Shown here piece by piece: positions 1 through 10,235 of a stretch of 32,575 nt of DNA. The notes below the pieces were generated by a model. That model was not told the origin of the DNA. It worked only from the letters and a program-made list of their open reading frames with translations, and searched no databases. Position numbers and translations under genes: made by a program. The DNA comes from Nemertoderma westbladi (lineage: Eukaryota; Xenacoelomorpha; Nemertodermatida; Nemertodermatidae), in the NCBI GenBank assembly GCA_032718475.1, contig JAUCBJ010007684.1:1-32575 (forward strand), given 5' to 3'. Each line of letters begins with the position of its first letter. The stretch's first letter is position 1.

Positions 1-1154
1 TAGAATACCAGACTTTCTGATGTTATATTTCACTTTGCAGTTACCCCCTTGTGAAGAATACCAAGTTTTCACCAAAAGCACAGGTTATAGAAGGGCTGAA
101 TCTAACCAAAACAATAAACAGATTAGTATATGTACAGGTTATAAGACAGAAATAATATATATATATATAAAACGCTATAGAACACTTAATAAATAATAAA
201 TTTAAATGATAAATTACTAAAAATAAAAGTCTTCATATATAAAATTTCAATAAAAAGCCTCCACGCACACCAACATAATTAATAAATGCAAATTAATGAA
301 TGCAACGATAACAACTAACCGTAAACTACCTCAAGTAGAGCGTCTCCAATCTTGCGGAAATGTTCAATTCAAATGAAGAACTACTATGAAGTACTACTAC
401 TAAGGAATGAAATCCTACTACACCGCAGTTTGTAGCCTACAGTCACACAGTTAGTACATATCCTTAATATGGCCAGAAGCTACAGAAGGCCAAAAAACCT
501 CTGGAGAAAATTAGCTTGGTAAACCTTTTTTTTTTTAATTTTGAAAAATGTAAAATAATATAGTCAATTTCAACTTGCCAGTAGGAGTCCACACATAACG
601 GGTTATTTATTGTCAGCGCCTACATCTGGTTACTCGTGAATGTGATGGAATGAGACTTTCTTATTACCGTTTATGTAGTTTTTACAAGAACGAATCTGTG
701 AATATGGAGACATTTTGTCTGAAACCATGTGGAGCATGTTATTTACGCCACATGATTTCTCTGTTTTTTTTTAATTTTATTGAAGTCTAAATTTCTTTTA
801 AGTTTTTCCACTATTATGGTGGGAGGTTTTGTTTCTAAATGTTCTACATTCTACAGTGATTTAATTTAATCACATTTCAAAAACTGAAAAAATGATCTTC
901 ACCCCCCACACACACCTACATACTTACCATATTCCGCATAATCATACCATATTAATCCACACCAATCCCCCCCCCCCCCCTTCCCCCCCACCACCACGCA
1001 TACCAACGTTGGATTCGCCTGTACTGTACACACCCCAACATTTCGCATAGTCACACATACTTGTCGCACCATAACTTACAGTACTTTTCTTTATTGTTTG
1101 GCTCTTATAAGGGCCGTTTTGGTTAGAACATGCACACTCTAACTGAATGTGAAA
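1..1154. other. AT-rich non-coding stretch
   Basis: I see no gene here. The sequence is AT-rich with short microsatellites, such as a TA run near 158-170. It holds the first copy of the 220-bp direct repeat (239-458). A C-rich tract (14 C at 967-980, TT, then 7 C) lies near 960-1000. The bases around 40-54 resemble the end of a block seen again near 27,830. Confidence 0.6.
239..458. repeat. 220-bp direct repeat, copy 1
   Basis: This 220-bp segment recurs in the same orientation at 5135-5354 with three mismatches by eye (about 98.6 % identity) and no indel. It does not begin with TG or end with CA, and I see no duplicated flank, so it is not a clear LTR. The 4.7 kb between the copies holds the SGNH-like frame, a BEL/Pao fragment and an unassigned frame. 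The pair could be the direct repeats of one element or a segmental duplication. Confidence 0.85.
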
Positions 1155-1982
1155 TCACAAAAAGCAGAGCATACCGGATTGTGACGTACAACTTCCCTTG
1201 CCCATGGTCTTTATTGAGATGCATGCTGCCTGAATCAAGGATATTACTGACCCACCCTCAATTAGGTGGCATAGGGGACCTCTCGTGGCAATGGCACAGC
1301 CATAGTTTGTATGATTGAGCCATTTGACTATTTGCTCGTTTGTTGCTACCCACCTCATATTAAAATTGGGATAAAGGTCGATATGTCGACGGTGCATCAA
1401 GCGAGGAAAGATCTGTGACCATAATACCAGTGAGGAGCCATTGGCAGAGTAATCTTGTTTTATTCTCCTCAAATTCGACACAACGAAATCCACGCTGCTA
1501 ACGCAGAGATCGTTGCCTCCAAAAATGAGGACAATAACACACTGCTTCCTTTCCCAATGGCTCATGATCTCACCGGGGTTGTGGTCAGCAAAGATCAATC
1601 CCGATATCGGCTGTAAAGTAACCCTTGCTACTGTTGGTTGTAGGCCAAAGTTACTATCACAGTCTGTATCGTGCTTAATATACTGGTGGATGTAATCAAC
1701 ATGAGAAGATCCGATAATCTTAATATTATGGACTTGGGGCCGCTTACAAACGAAAGGGATTGTACTGGTTAGGGGTTTAGAGTGTGGCATACTCAAGGAT
1801 ATTATAGAAATAATAATAGTAATCATTCGCGGTGGAATGGTTGTGACACTGGATAGGGTTAATAAACTCATACTCAGTTTTATACTACGTATGTTCCCAC
1901 AATTTGTCAGTGCTCTTGCTTGTAAACCATTTTGCAAATAAATACAATCGATCAGTGTTGATTTGGTGACAGAAAGTCTGTA
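1155..1982 (-). pseudogene. SGNH-hydrolase-like reading frame
   Basis: The frame is open from 1982 to a stop at 1155. It has no clear ATG start: the first usable codon, at 1937, is TTG, so the 5' end may be an exon boundary or be missing. Numbering from that TTG, residues 76-79 read GSSH, which fits the nucleophile block of SGNH hydrolases. Residues 139-144 read FGGNDL, which matches the block with the catalytic Asn. A late His (about residue 224, in PLCHLIEGG) sits where the family has its Asp-x-x-His block, but the usual Asp is not there. Known SGNH enzymes are esterases or lipases. Domains of this kind also occur as accessory proteins in some retroelements, including Ngaro/DIRS-type ones. 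I infer a retroelement origin because a BEL/Pao fragment and another element-like frame lie next to it. Activity is doubtful. Confidence 0.5.
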
Positions 1983-2248
1983 TCAACATACCCTTCTCAG
2001 CATAGCTTTAGGCTAACTTTCATCTTGTTTGACTAGTAGGCCTACTATTCTCAGACTCCATTAACTGCTACTTAGTCTGTGTGTCTTTTTTTTGAAAAAT
2101 CGTAGGCCTACCGGTTGTTTAATTCCGTTCATGCCAAGTGAAATTAATCGCTTTTATTTAATTTTTATTTATTAAATTTTATCTTATAAAAAGTCAGCCA
2201 CCTTCTACTCTGCTATATGGTTATTCTCTGAAGTTTATTACGAAGCCC

Positions 2249-3175
2249 TTAGCTTCTTTCCTGTCTCAATTTTTCTGCAGATTTTTGGACATGAAGAAGA
2301 TAAAAAAAAATGGCATTTATTGTATATGTGTTAAATATAAAATGGCATTTAGCTCCCTGATTGGCTAGAGCTGGATTGGCTATTGGTGATTTATTGGGGA
2401 TTATTATGGGTTTCGGTGGGATAACTAAGCTGTTGTTGTTCACCACCCTGGAATTCATCACCAGAATCCGATCTTCATTTAACTGCTGGGACAACATGTT
2501 GAGTTCGCTGTCTCGACGAAGATGTTGTTGCTTGCTGATTCTGTCCACTTCGTCGGCGTACCCATTTCCCTGCTCATATTGTATTACGGCTTTAGCCGCT
2601 TCTTCCAGGTCGATGGTTGGCTCCTTGCCAACTCCCCTGAGGAAATCCCCGCTACCATACTCTACCACAATACGCTACCAACTTCTGAGTCTTGTACCAG
2701 CTGGAGCTGTAAACTGAGCAACCTATCCGTTGGAAAATCGCATGGTTCTTCTGATTTTGGAGGCACTTCCTTGATCTCCCTCAACAACTGGCTGTATATC
2801 TCTTCCCCTTCTGAATCCTCCCCCTCCTCTTCTGCTACTACTTCCTCTAAGCCTGGGTCCACCTTCTTCATTGGTGGCCAGGCCGATCTATCGCTAAGGA
2901 AGTGTGGCCCGTGCTGCCACAACTCTTCCTTCTTTGAGAAAGTGCGGCGTACAACGCCCCTCGATAACAGATCTGCTGGGTTGTCGTCGGTAGGGGAGTA
3001 ATGCCACCTTTCTAGGTCAGTCGTTGCCCTTATCTCGTCTATCCTGTTCACGACGAATATAGGGGTATCTCGTCTTCTCGTTATGTAGCCACCCTAACAC
3101 TACCATGGAGTCCGTCCAGTAGTGCATCTCCACTATGTTGGGTATAGTTTCCATCAAGTAAGCTGTGGGAAATTT
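2249..3175 (-). pseudogene. BEL/Pao retrotransposon pol fragment (RNase H to integrase)
   Basis: Reading down the minus strand, the first part (about 3175-3055) encodes an RNase H-like segment containing HYWTDSMVVLGWL. After a frame change near 3055 it continues with NRIDEIRATTDLERWHY and DNPADLLSRG. These are hallmarks of the RNase H to integrase linker of BEL/Pao pol proteins. A GPHFLSDRSAWP block follows, then an acidic linker. After a second frame change near 2665 it continues with an integrase N-terminal region ending in KPIIIPNKSPIANPAL, which resembles the block before the integrase zinc-binding domain. The similarity stops near 2340. Reverse transcriptase, protease, gag and integrase core are all absent. 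It is a decayed internal fragment with at least two frameshifts and is not functional. A separate BEL/Pao gag-protease remnant lies on the other strand at 12.0-13.6 kb. Confidence 0.8.
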
Positions 3176-3957
3176 TGTCTAGGGATATAAATAACTACTA
3201 TAAACGGGAACGGGATATGTACAGAGTGTGGGGTTACGAGTACAACTACTTTACGCAGTGGATACAGAGTAATATCTGGAACGGAACGCCGGGAGCTGAC
3301 TGGGAAACCTTATTCCAATACGTGTTACGAGGGTTGGCCCAAATTGGGAAAGCAGAGAAGATGGAGCGGGGTCGCATATTGGGTCGCAAGATGGAGGATA
3401 GTACGGAGTGGAGCAGAAGACAAAGGGACGAACATGAAATACCAAGGTAGGCAGTACGGGAGCGGCTGGTGTTTAGACCGTTGGTTAAACGCACAGCGCG
3501 GGGGGCCCGGAAGGGGGGGGGGGAGTCTACTAGTGGGAAAGCGGGTCTGGTAAATAACGTAGTGAACTTATCCTCTGTGGATATCACTGAGGAACAGAGG
3601 GAAATTTTAAGTTTGGGATTTGGTTACGTCCCGGTAAGGGAAAGGGGTTTAACGGATTTAATCGATGCGCACACCAGTGTATCTAAATTGGGATCCAAGT
3701 TAAGAAACGTTGTGCGTAGACGGGAGCATTTAGAAGATACGATACCGGTACAGGGAGGGGAGGCACGTATATTGACGGAACGGGGGCCAGAACAACGGGA
3801 AGTGTCCTTCGTCGCTATGCTGGAGAATGTGGGTTACGTTGTTCAACCAAGGAGGAGGGATAGAGATCGAGGGAGTGGGAGCGCATATATATGCGGTACC
3901 CGAAAAGCCACTGCTCCAGAAAAGCCACTGCTCCCCTTGGGTTATATTATGTTATAA
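3175..3957 (+). pseudogene. unassigned element-like protein with one in-frame stop
   Basis: A plus-strand frame of about 260 codons is interrupted only by a TAG at 3448-3450. The two halves are in the same phase, so it reads as one old reading frame. The first half is rich in aromatic and charged residues and has no motif I recognise. The second half has a basic stretch, then VVNLSSVDITEEQREILSLG and GFGYVP. This resembles the 'NLS..LT..E...LS.G..F.P' segment seen near the N-terminus of some Penelope-like and related reverse transcriptases, and I base the tentative assignment on that alone. No RT core follows: the frame ends in Arg-rich and Pro-rich sequence, and 3958 onward is AT-rich and non-coding. 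It starts where the opposite-strand BEL/Pao fragment ends, which suggests a junction of two elements. A G10 run at 3513-3522 is a likely indel site. Confidence 0.4.
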
Positions 3958-4159
3958 ATACTTTTGAAAATATAACATGCAAAATATATCTTTTTTTCTA
4001 TTGGGTGAAATTCGATGAAACAAAAACAAATGGGTAGATAATATTGTTAATATTGGATTTTTATTGTAGTTGTTAATGTAATGTTGCGTAATTTAATGTT
4101 ATAGCATTTTCGAACATGACGCAATATTGAAGGCTCTTCAGGGACATGTTATCTATATA

Positions 4160-4286
4160 TGTAACCTGCTCCTTTCCCTAAATCGATAATTTAACGTTGA
4201 GACATTAGAGACAATAGAGACATAATACAGAGATATTAATTCGCTGAGATGGGATTTACGTTAACCCCCCCCCCCCCCCCCCCCCA
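4160..4286 (+). repeat. dispersed repeat block ending in poly-C
   Basis: AACCTGCTCCTTTCCCTAAA, then an ATTTAAC-like stretch, then GATATTAATTCGC(C/T), GAGATGGGATTT and a TTA-C(n) tract. The same order of blocks appears at 27,772-27,855, and the first block also near 17,457. The 4265-4285 C run looks like an expanded version of the TTACCCCCC seen in the 27.8-kb copy. Confidence 0.6.
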
Positions 4287-4339
4287 TGTTATTTTTGTCA
4301 TGCGCTGTTATTTTCATTGAAAATTTAATTTTTTTACAG

Positions 4340-4464
4340 TCACGGATTCAATGGTAGAACCCGTAGTTGATGTAGTCACCATCGCGGGGACGATTATCGA
4401 CGACCATGGATCGCGGGACGACCCTGGGCTAATTGATATGACCAATCTTCTCCACGAAGCATGA
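4340..4464 (+). other. possible short terminal exon (weak)
   Basis: A pyrimidine-rich tract ending in TTTTTTTACAG (4329-4339) looks like a splice acceptor. It is followed by a frame open to TGA at 4462-4464 that contains an acidic peptide (IIDDHGSRDDPGLIDM). It could be the last exon of a small gene or chance. No upstream exon is identifiable. Confidence 0.15.
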
Positions 4465-5134
4465 CATGTATGGGCCGCTAATATGAGTTCCAGCCACCTA
4501 AATACAGACTGCGACACTGAAGTTATAAATGAATTTATACAATTTATAGCAACAATATATTAATTTTAGATTTCCAGAATAATTGTTGAATTTATTAAAT
4601 TTATTTAAAATTATTTCATTCATTCATTCATATTCAAATTTATTAAAAAAATATATTATTGGATTTTTTACGAAATTTATTATCGGATTATACGTTAATA
4701 ATTTGTTAGCATTTTATTATATTCGATTTTATATAATCTGAGTGCATATTTTTATTATTAGTCAACTGTCTCTATATTTAGTTTTAGTTAGTCTGTTACA
4801 AAGTCAGACCCGTTAAAGTCTGTAGATACAAGAAGAAGACCTATGTCCGCATTAACTTATTATAAGTATGATTATTATAATTTTCATGCGATTCAGTAAG
4901 AAATTTGCTGAATTATCTGTCTTACAAATACAATTTAGGTCAGAATAAATTATATAATTAAACTATTGTTACTTAATGAAACATAAAATGTTATTAATAA
5001 TAATAATTATAATTCTTTATTGCAGTCAACATTGCTCATAAAAACAATGAAATAAACATAATGATAGTGTAAAGGGACACATTTCGTAGTAGACACCCCC
5101 CCCCCCCCCCCCCCCCCCCAGTCCCACGCACCAC

Positions 5135-5354
5135 ATAAAATTTCAATAAGAAGCCTCCACGCACACCAACATAATTAATAAATGCAAATTAATGAATGCA
5201 ACGATAACAACTAACCGTAAACTACCTCAAGTAGAGCGTCTCCAATCTCGCGGAAATGTTCAATTCAAATGAAGAACTACTATGAAGTACTACTACTAAG
5301 GAATGAAATCCTACTACACAGCAGTTTGTAGCCTACAGTCACACAGTTAGTACA
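5135..5354. repeat. 220-bp direct repeat, copy 2
   Basis: This is the partner of 239-458, differing at three sites (AAAAAG/AAGAAG, CTTGCG/CTCGCG, ACCGC/ACAGC). It starts 15 bp after a 24-C run. The high identity implies a recent duplication or a pair homogenised by conversion. Confidence 0.85.
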
Positions 5355-5507
5355 CGTTCGTGGGGCCTTCGCGCAGCACGAGGCCCAGTTATGAGATACA
5401 AATTAAAACTGAGCGACTGTATCACAAAATCAGTATTTGAGAAATTTACCCACACCACCAATCAATTAAAGAAAGGGGTACAGTACGTGTTCAGCCCTTT
5501 TATATAA

Positions 5508-5757
5508 TAATATAGTCAACGCAGTACTCGTCTTCTTTATAAGCATCGTTGTGCTCGTCCTGTTTTGTATTTAAATATATTTCCTAAACGCAGACTGACG
5601 ATCTTTATAACTACCGATGCGTTCAATAGGCGCAGCCAGGTATGGTTTATAGGAATATAGTCTACGCAGTACTCGTCTTCATTATATGCCACGTTGCGCT
5701 CGTCCTGTCTTGTCATAAAATATATTTCCTAAACGCAGACTGACGACCTTTATACAG
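5508..5757. repeat. 145-bp-spaced duplicated segment
   Basis: A segment of about 105 bp contains CGCAGTACTCGTCTTC, CTCGTCCTG, AAATATATTTCCTAAACGCA and GACTGACGA. It occurs at 5508-5613 and again at 5653-5757, about 90 % identical with small indels. No coding potential is seen. Confidence 0.65.
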
Positions 5758-6245
5758 TTATAACTATGCGAAGTTTCGAAACTGTGCGAGTAACTGCTGA
5801 TACATCTATGTGGAGATGTGTGATACAACGCCACCTCATCGTATGCCGATGTAGAAATATGGGTATTGAAATAATATTAAATCAATGTACACTCTTAAAG
5901 CTGCAGCGAAAAACTGTAGCTAATTTCCTTGGTTACATATAAAATAATACAATTATTTTTAAGAACATTAATTTTACTACTTTACAAAAATTCAATTAAA
6001 AAATAACCAGACAAATACATTGTGGAATAAACTATTTCAGATATACGCCTACACAACAGCCATGCCATGGATAGTACTGTATTTATGTAATTATACTGTA
6101 TCTGTCATTTACCTGAGATAGCAATACAACATTTATAGTAGAGTCAATAGGAATTGGAATACATGAAGGATGGTGGGATGTGGGATTTAAAGAATGCTGT
6201 CTGGGCTGGAGTAGCAATACTGGTTGCCTATTACAATTCCCACTC

Positions 6246-6366
6246 GGGCGCACTCGGGGAGAATAATTGTGGTTGTTTGAGTGTGCTCGGGGAGAATAAC
6301 AGCAGTTGTTAGAGTGTGCTTGGGGAGAATCAGGCTGGTTGTTAGAGCACGCTCAGGGGAAATCTC
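6246..6366. repeat. 33-bp minisatellite, about 3.5 copies
   Basis: Units beginning GAGTGTGCTCGGGGAGAAT start at 6279, 6312 and 6345, exactly 33 bp apart, after a diverged unit at 6246. The array directly precedes the large satellite. Confidence 0.75.
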
Positions 6367-6438
6367 TGAGGAGCACGAGTCACCGAGGAGCAAGCCATTA
6401 ACAAAGCTCACGACTTACAGGACTGCTTAAAGGTGGCT

Positions 6439-8904
6439 CAACTCTATAAATTGTTTTTGGTGTTGTACTCAGTGGGTGTTATAGTGATGTTGGAACTCTA
6501 TAATTGTGTTTGGTGTGGTACTCAGTGGGCGTTATAGTGACGTTGGAACTCTATAATTGTGTTTGGGACATGGTTCTCAGAGGGTGTTACGGAGATGTTG
6601 GAACTCTATAAGTTGTGTTTTGTGTGGTGCTCAGTGGGTGTTATAGTGATGTTGGAACTCAATAATTGTGTTTGGTTTGTGATGCTGATTGGCTGTTATA
6701 GAGATGTAGAACTCGATAATTGTGTTTGGTGTTGTACTCATTGGTCGCTATAGAGATGTTGGAACTCAATAATTGTGTTTGGTGTTGTACTCAGTGGGCG
6801 TTATATTGATGTTGGAACTCTATAATTGTATTTGGGACATGGTTCTCAGAGGGTGTTATGGAGATTTGGAACTCAATAATTGTGTTTGGTGTGGTACTAA
6901 GTGGGTGTTATAGTGATGTTGGAACTCAATAATTGTGTTTGGTTTGTGATGCTGATTGGCTGTTATAGAGATGTAGAACTCGATAATTGTGTTTGGTGTT
7001 GTACTCATTGGTCGCTATAGAGATGTTGGAACTCAATAATTGTGTTTGGTGTGGTACTCAGTGTCTGTTATAGAGATGTAGAACTCTATAATTGTGTTTT
7101 GTGTTGTACTCATTGGTCGCTATAGAGATGTTGGAACTCAATAATTGTGTTTGGTGTGGTATTCAGTGTCTGTTATAGAGATGTAGAACTCTATAATTGT
7201 GTTTTGTGTGGTACTCAGTGGGTGTTATAGTGATGTTGAAACTCTATAATTGTGTTTGGTGTGGTACTCAGTGGGCGTTATAGAGATGTTGGAACTCAAT
7301 AATTGTGTTTGGTTTGTGATGCTGATTGGCTGTTATAGAGATGTAGAACTCTATAATTGTGTTTGGTGTTGTACTCAGTGGGCGTTATAGAGATGTTGGA
7401 ACTCAATAATTGTGTTTGGTGTGGTATTCAGTGTCTGTTATAGAGATGTAGAACTCTATAATTGTGTTTTGTGTGGTACTCAGTGGGTGTTATAGTGATG
7501 TTGAAACTCTATATTTGTGTTTGGTGTGGTACTCAGTGGGCGTTATAGAGATGTTGGAACTCAATAATTGTGTTTGGTTTGTGATGCTGATTGGCTGTTA
7601 AAGAGATGTAGAACTCTATAATTGTGTTTGGTGTTGTACTCAGTGGGCGTTATAGAGATGTTGAAACTGAATAATTGTGTTTGGTGTGGTACTCAGTGGG
7701 TGTTATAGTGATGTTGGAACTCTATAATTGTGTTTTGTGTGGTACTCAGTGGGTGCTTTAGAGATGTTGGAACTCAATAATTGTGGTTGGTGTGGTACTC
7801 AGTGGGCGTTATAGAGATGTTGGAACTCTATAATTGTGTTTTGTGTGGTACTCAGTGGGCGTTATAGAGATGTTGGAACTCAATAATTGTGTTTGGTGTG
7901 GTACTCAGTGGGTGTTATAAAGATGTTGGAACTCAATAATTGTGTTTGGTGTTGTACTCAGTGGGCGTTATAGAGATGTTGGAACTCTATAATTGTGTTT
8001 GATGTGGTACTCAGTGGGCGTTATAGTGATGTTGGAACTCTATAATTGTGTTTTGTGTGGTACTCAGTGGGTGTTATAGTGATGTTGTAACTCTATAATT
8101 GTGTTTGGTGTGGTACTCAGTGGGCGTTATAGAGATGTTGGAACTCAATAATTGTGTTTGAATGTGATGCTGATTGGCTGTTATAGAGATGTAGAACTCG
8201 ATAATTGTGTTTGGTGTGGTACTCAGCGGGCGTTATAGAGATGTTCGAACTCAATAATTGTGTTTTGTGTGGAACTCAGTGGGCGTTATAGAGATTTTGG
8301 AACTCAATAATTGTGTTTGGTTTGTGATGCTGATTGGCTGTTATAGAGATGTAGAACTCTATAATTGTGTTTGGTGTGGTACTCAGTGGGCGTTATATAG
8401 ATGTTGGAACTCAATAATTGTGTTTGGTGTGGTACTCAGTGGGCGTTATATAGATGTTGGAACTCAATAATTGTGGTTGGTGTGGTACTCAGTGGGCGTT
8501 ATAGAGATGTTGGAACTCTATAATTGTGTTTGGTGTGGTACTCAGTGGGCGTTATAGAGATTTTGGAACTCAATAATTGTGTTTGGTTTGTGATGCTGAT
8601 TGGCTGTTATAGAGATGTAGAACTCTATAATTGTGTTTGGTGTGGTACTCAGTGGGCGTTATAGAGATTTTGGAACTCAATAATTGTGTTTGGTTTGTGA
8701 TGCTGATTGGCTGTTATAGAGATGTAGAACTCTATAATTGTGTTTGGTGTGGTACTCAGTGGGCGTTATATAGATGTTGGAACTCAATAATTGTGTTTGG
8801 TGTGGTACTCAGTGGGCGTTATATAGATGTTGGAACTCAATAATTGTGGTTGGTGTGGTACTCAGTGGGCGTTATAGAGATGTTGGAACTCTATAATTGT
8901 GTTT
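6439..8904. repeat. 53-bp satellite array with two unit types
   Basis: This is a 2.5-kb tandem array of about 46 units of 52-53 bp. A typical unit contains TACTCAGTGGGCGTTATAGA, GATGTTGGAACTC and AATAATTGTGTTTGGTG. Two unit classes alternate irregularly: the common class, and one with TTTGTGATGCTGATTGGCTG in place of the TACTCAGTGGGCG part. Near the right end a block repeats at about 373 bp (7 units): 8258-8470 and 8631-8843 are nearly identical. The several 60-70-residue frames in it are repeat artefacts. Confidence 0.9.
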
Positions 8905-9305
8905 TTATGTGTTTTTAATTGTGTTTAATTTTATTAATTAATCATTTTGTTTATTAAATTGTAAGGGCTTTTGTGGCCCATGATCAAATTTAATGAATAT
9001 TTTCAATATCCAGTCAATGTTTAGTAAAATATTTGATATCTTGTCAAATAATTGTTATAATTTAAAATATCTTGTCAAATATTTAACAATATGTTCTTAC
9101 AAATATTGTTAATATATCTTGCCAATTCTGAAAGATTGAAATTTCCACATGTCTATTTTGACAAGATAAGATATAAATCCTGACAAGATATTAATTGAAG
9201 TTTTCACCAGATATTTTTGACAAGAATATCCCTATTATTCTGACAAGATAAAGGACAAGTGTATTTAACTATAATAAATGAATTGTTGTGGGGTGAGTGA
9301 CGGTT
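8905..9305. other. AT-rich flank with TGACAAGATA motif cluster
   Basis: No gene. Exact TGACAAGATA or its reverse complement occurs at 9037, 9068, 9159, 9181 and 9241, and again beyond the palindrome at 9719, with near-matches between. Subterminal motif clusters of this kind are typical of DNA transposon ends, but I could not define outer inverted repeats. Confidence 0.55.
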
Positions 9306-9368
9306 AGTTAAATATATAATGTAGATAGGACAATATGATAATGCTCTCCATAGCGAAAAATATCAACC

Positions 9369-9452
9369 GACCCTGTTGGGGCTCGAACCCGGTACCTAGG
9401 TTTCAAACTTACGGTTATCATCAGCCGGGTGTGTGTACTGAGCTACCAGATC
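9369..9452 (-). repeat. tRNA-like module, left arm
   Basis: Minus strand: A-box-like TGGTAGCTCAGT and B box GGGTTCGAGCCCC, with acceptor-like ends GATCTGG and CAGGGTC that pair with G-T wobbles and one mismatch. The D and anticodon arms do not fold well, so this is tRNA-derived rather than a tRNA gene. Confidence 0.65.
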
Positions 9453-9564
9453 GGATGAAGATTTCACTATGGAGTGGGATATCATATTTAGTGATTAGAG
9501 TGATGTGATTGAGTGATTAGTTGGCCTAAATATGATATCCCACTACATAGTGAAATCTTCATCC

Positions 9565-9648
9565 GATCTGGTAGCTCAGTACACACACCCGGCTGATGAT
9601 AACCGTAAGTTTGAAACCTAGGTACCGGGTTCGAGCCCCAACAGGGTC
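9565..9648 (+). repeat. tRNA-like module, right arm
   Basis: Mirror copy of the left-arm module on the plus strand, with identical A-box-like and B-box sequences. The intact B box suggests that pol III promoter function may have been kept. The anticodon region is not tRNA-like. Confidence 0.65.
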
Positions 9649-9713
9649 GGTTGATATATTTTTCGCTATGGAGAGCATTATCATATTGTCCTATCTACAT
9701 TATGTATTTAACT

Positions 9714-10235
9714 AGATATATCTTGTCATTCTATATTTTTTTTGTCAATTTGACAGAACTTTTTTTAAGAGTGTAGTTAATTTTATTAATAAAAGTTTAA
9801 AAAATTAATAAATTACTTTACAGTTGTTTTTTTTGATCGTCGACATGAAATTTTATGGAAATGTTGACGAAAGTTAGAAAAATTGGAATGCCTGTACTAC
9901 TCCCCTTAACCCTATTAAACCTGGGGGGGCGGGAGTCAATATGACCCCCCCGTGGTTTTTTTATTATAATTCTAAAACAAACGCAGTTGGGAATCTGAAA
10001 TTTTATGACTTTTCCTAAAAATCTATTGTGTTCCTAGTAGTGAAAACCGTTTTCAAAAATATTGGGTAGTTTTCGAGTTATAGCACCATTTTTTAACCCT
10101 ACTTTTGGCACTTTTTTTGAGACGTTTTTGGAATATTAGATTTCATTAAATATTAATTGTAACATCTCTATTTTTGATTTATACCGGTTTTTTGGTGTTA
10201 GCAAGTGGATAGAATTCATATAAATTGATTTAGAA
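9714..10235. other. AT-rich non-coding stretch
   Basis: No gene. It contains one more TATCTTGTCA motif (9719-9728), poly-T tracts and a short run of G and C (GGGGGGGCGGG, 9925-9935). I see nothing else that can be supported. Confidence 0.6.

Larger units (their letters stand above)
3958..6245. other. AT-rich non-coding stretch with poly-C tracts and repeats
   Basis: I see no supported gene. The stretch holds a dispersed block shared with about 17.5 and 27.8 kb (4160-4285) and a 21-C run (4265-4285). It also holds a 24-C run (5096-5119), the second 220-bp repeat (5135-5354) and a duplicated segment of about 105 bp (5508-5613 and 5653-5757). The homopolymers are likely to be of uncertain length in the assembly. 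Confidence 0.6.
9306..9713. mobile_element. 408-bp foldback palindrome carrying two tRNA-like modules
   Basis: Left arm 9306-9491 and right arm 9526-9713 are reverse complements with about three differences (A/G near each end, a 2-bp indel, one G/T), around 98 % identity. The 34-bp spacer is made of GTGATT-type repeats. TTAA lies at the matching position in both outer ends (9308-9311 and 9708-9711), so a TTAA target duplication is possible but unproven, because the sequence is itself palindromic. Each arm contains a tRNA-like region with pol III promoter boxes, so the two promoters diverge by strand. It could be a single foldback element or two tRNA-derived SINEs in inverted orientation. Confidence 0.8.

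Noticed and set aside
239-5354. LTR retrotransposon bounded by the 220-bp repeats
   Set aside because: No TG...CA ends, no target duplication, no primer-binding site seen, and the BEL/Pao fragment inside is only a short internal piece.
6559-8843. Several 60-70-residue frames inside the 53-bp satellite
   Set aside because: They repeat with the satellite unit, change frame between units and encode only repeat translation. No independent coding signal.
6439-8904. CRISPR-like array
   Set aside because: Units are contiguous, with no unique spacers between constant repeats, and the context is animal DNA.
9369-9648. Functional tRNA genes in the palindrome
   Set aside because: B box and acceptor-like ends exist, but the D and anticodon arms do not fold and no anticodon loop can be placed.
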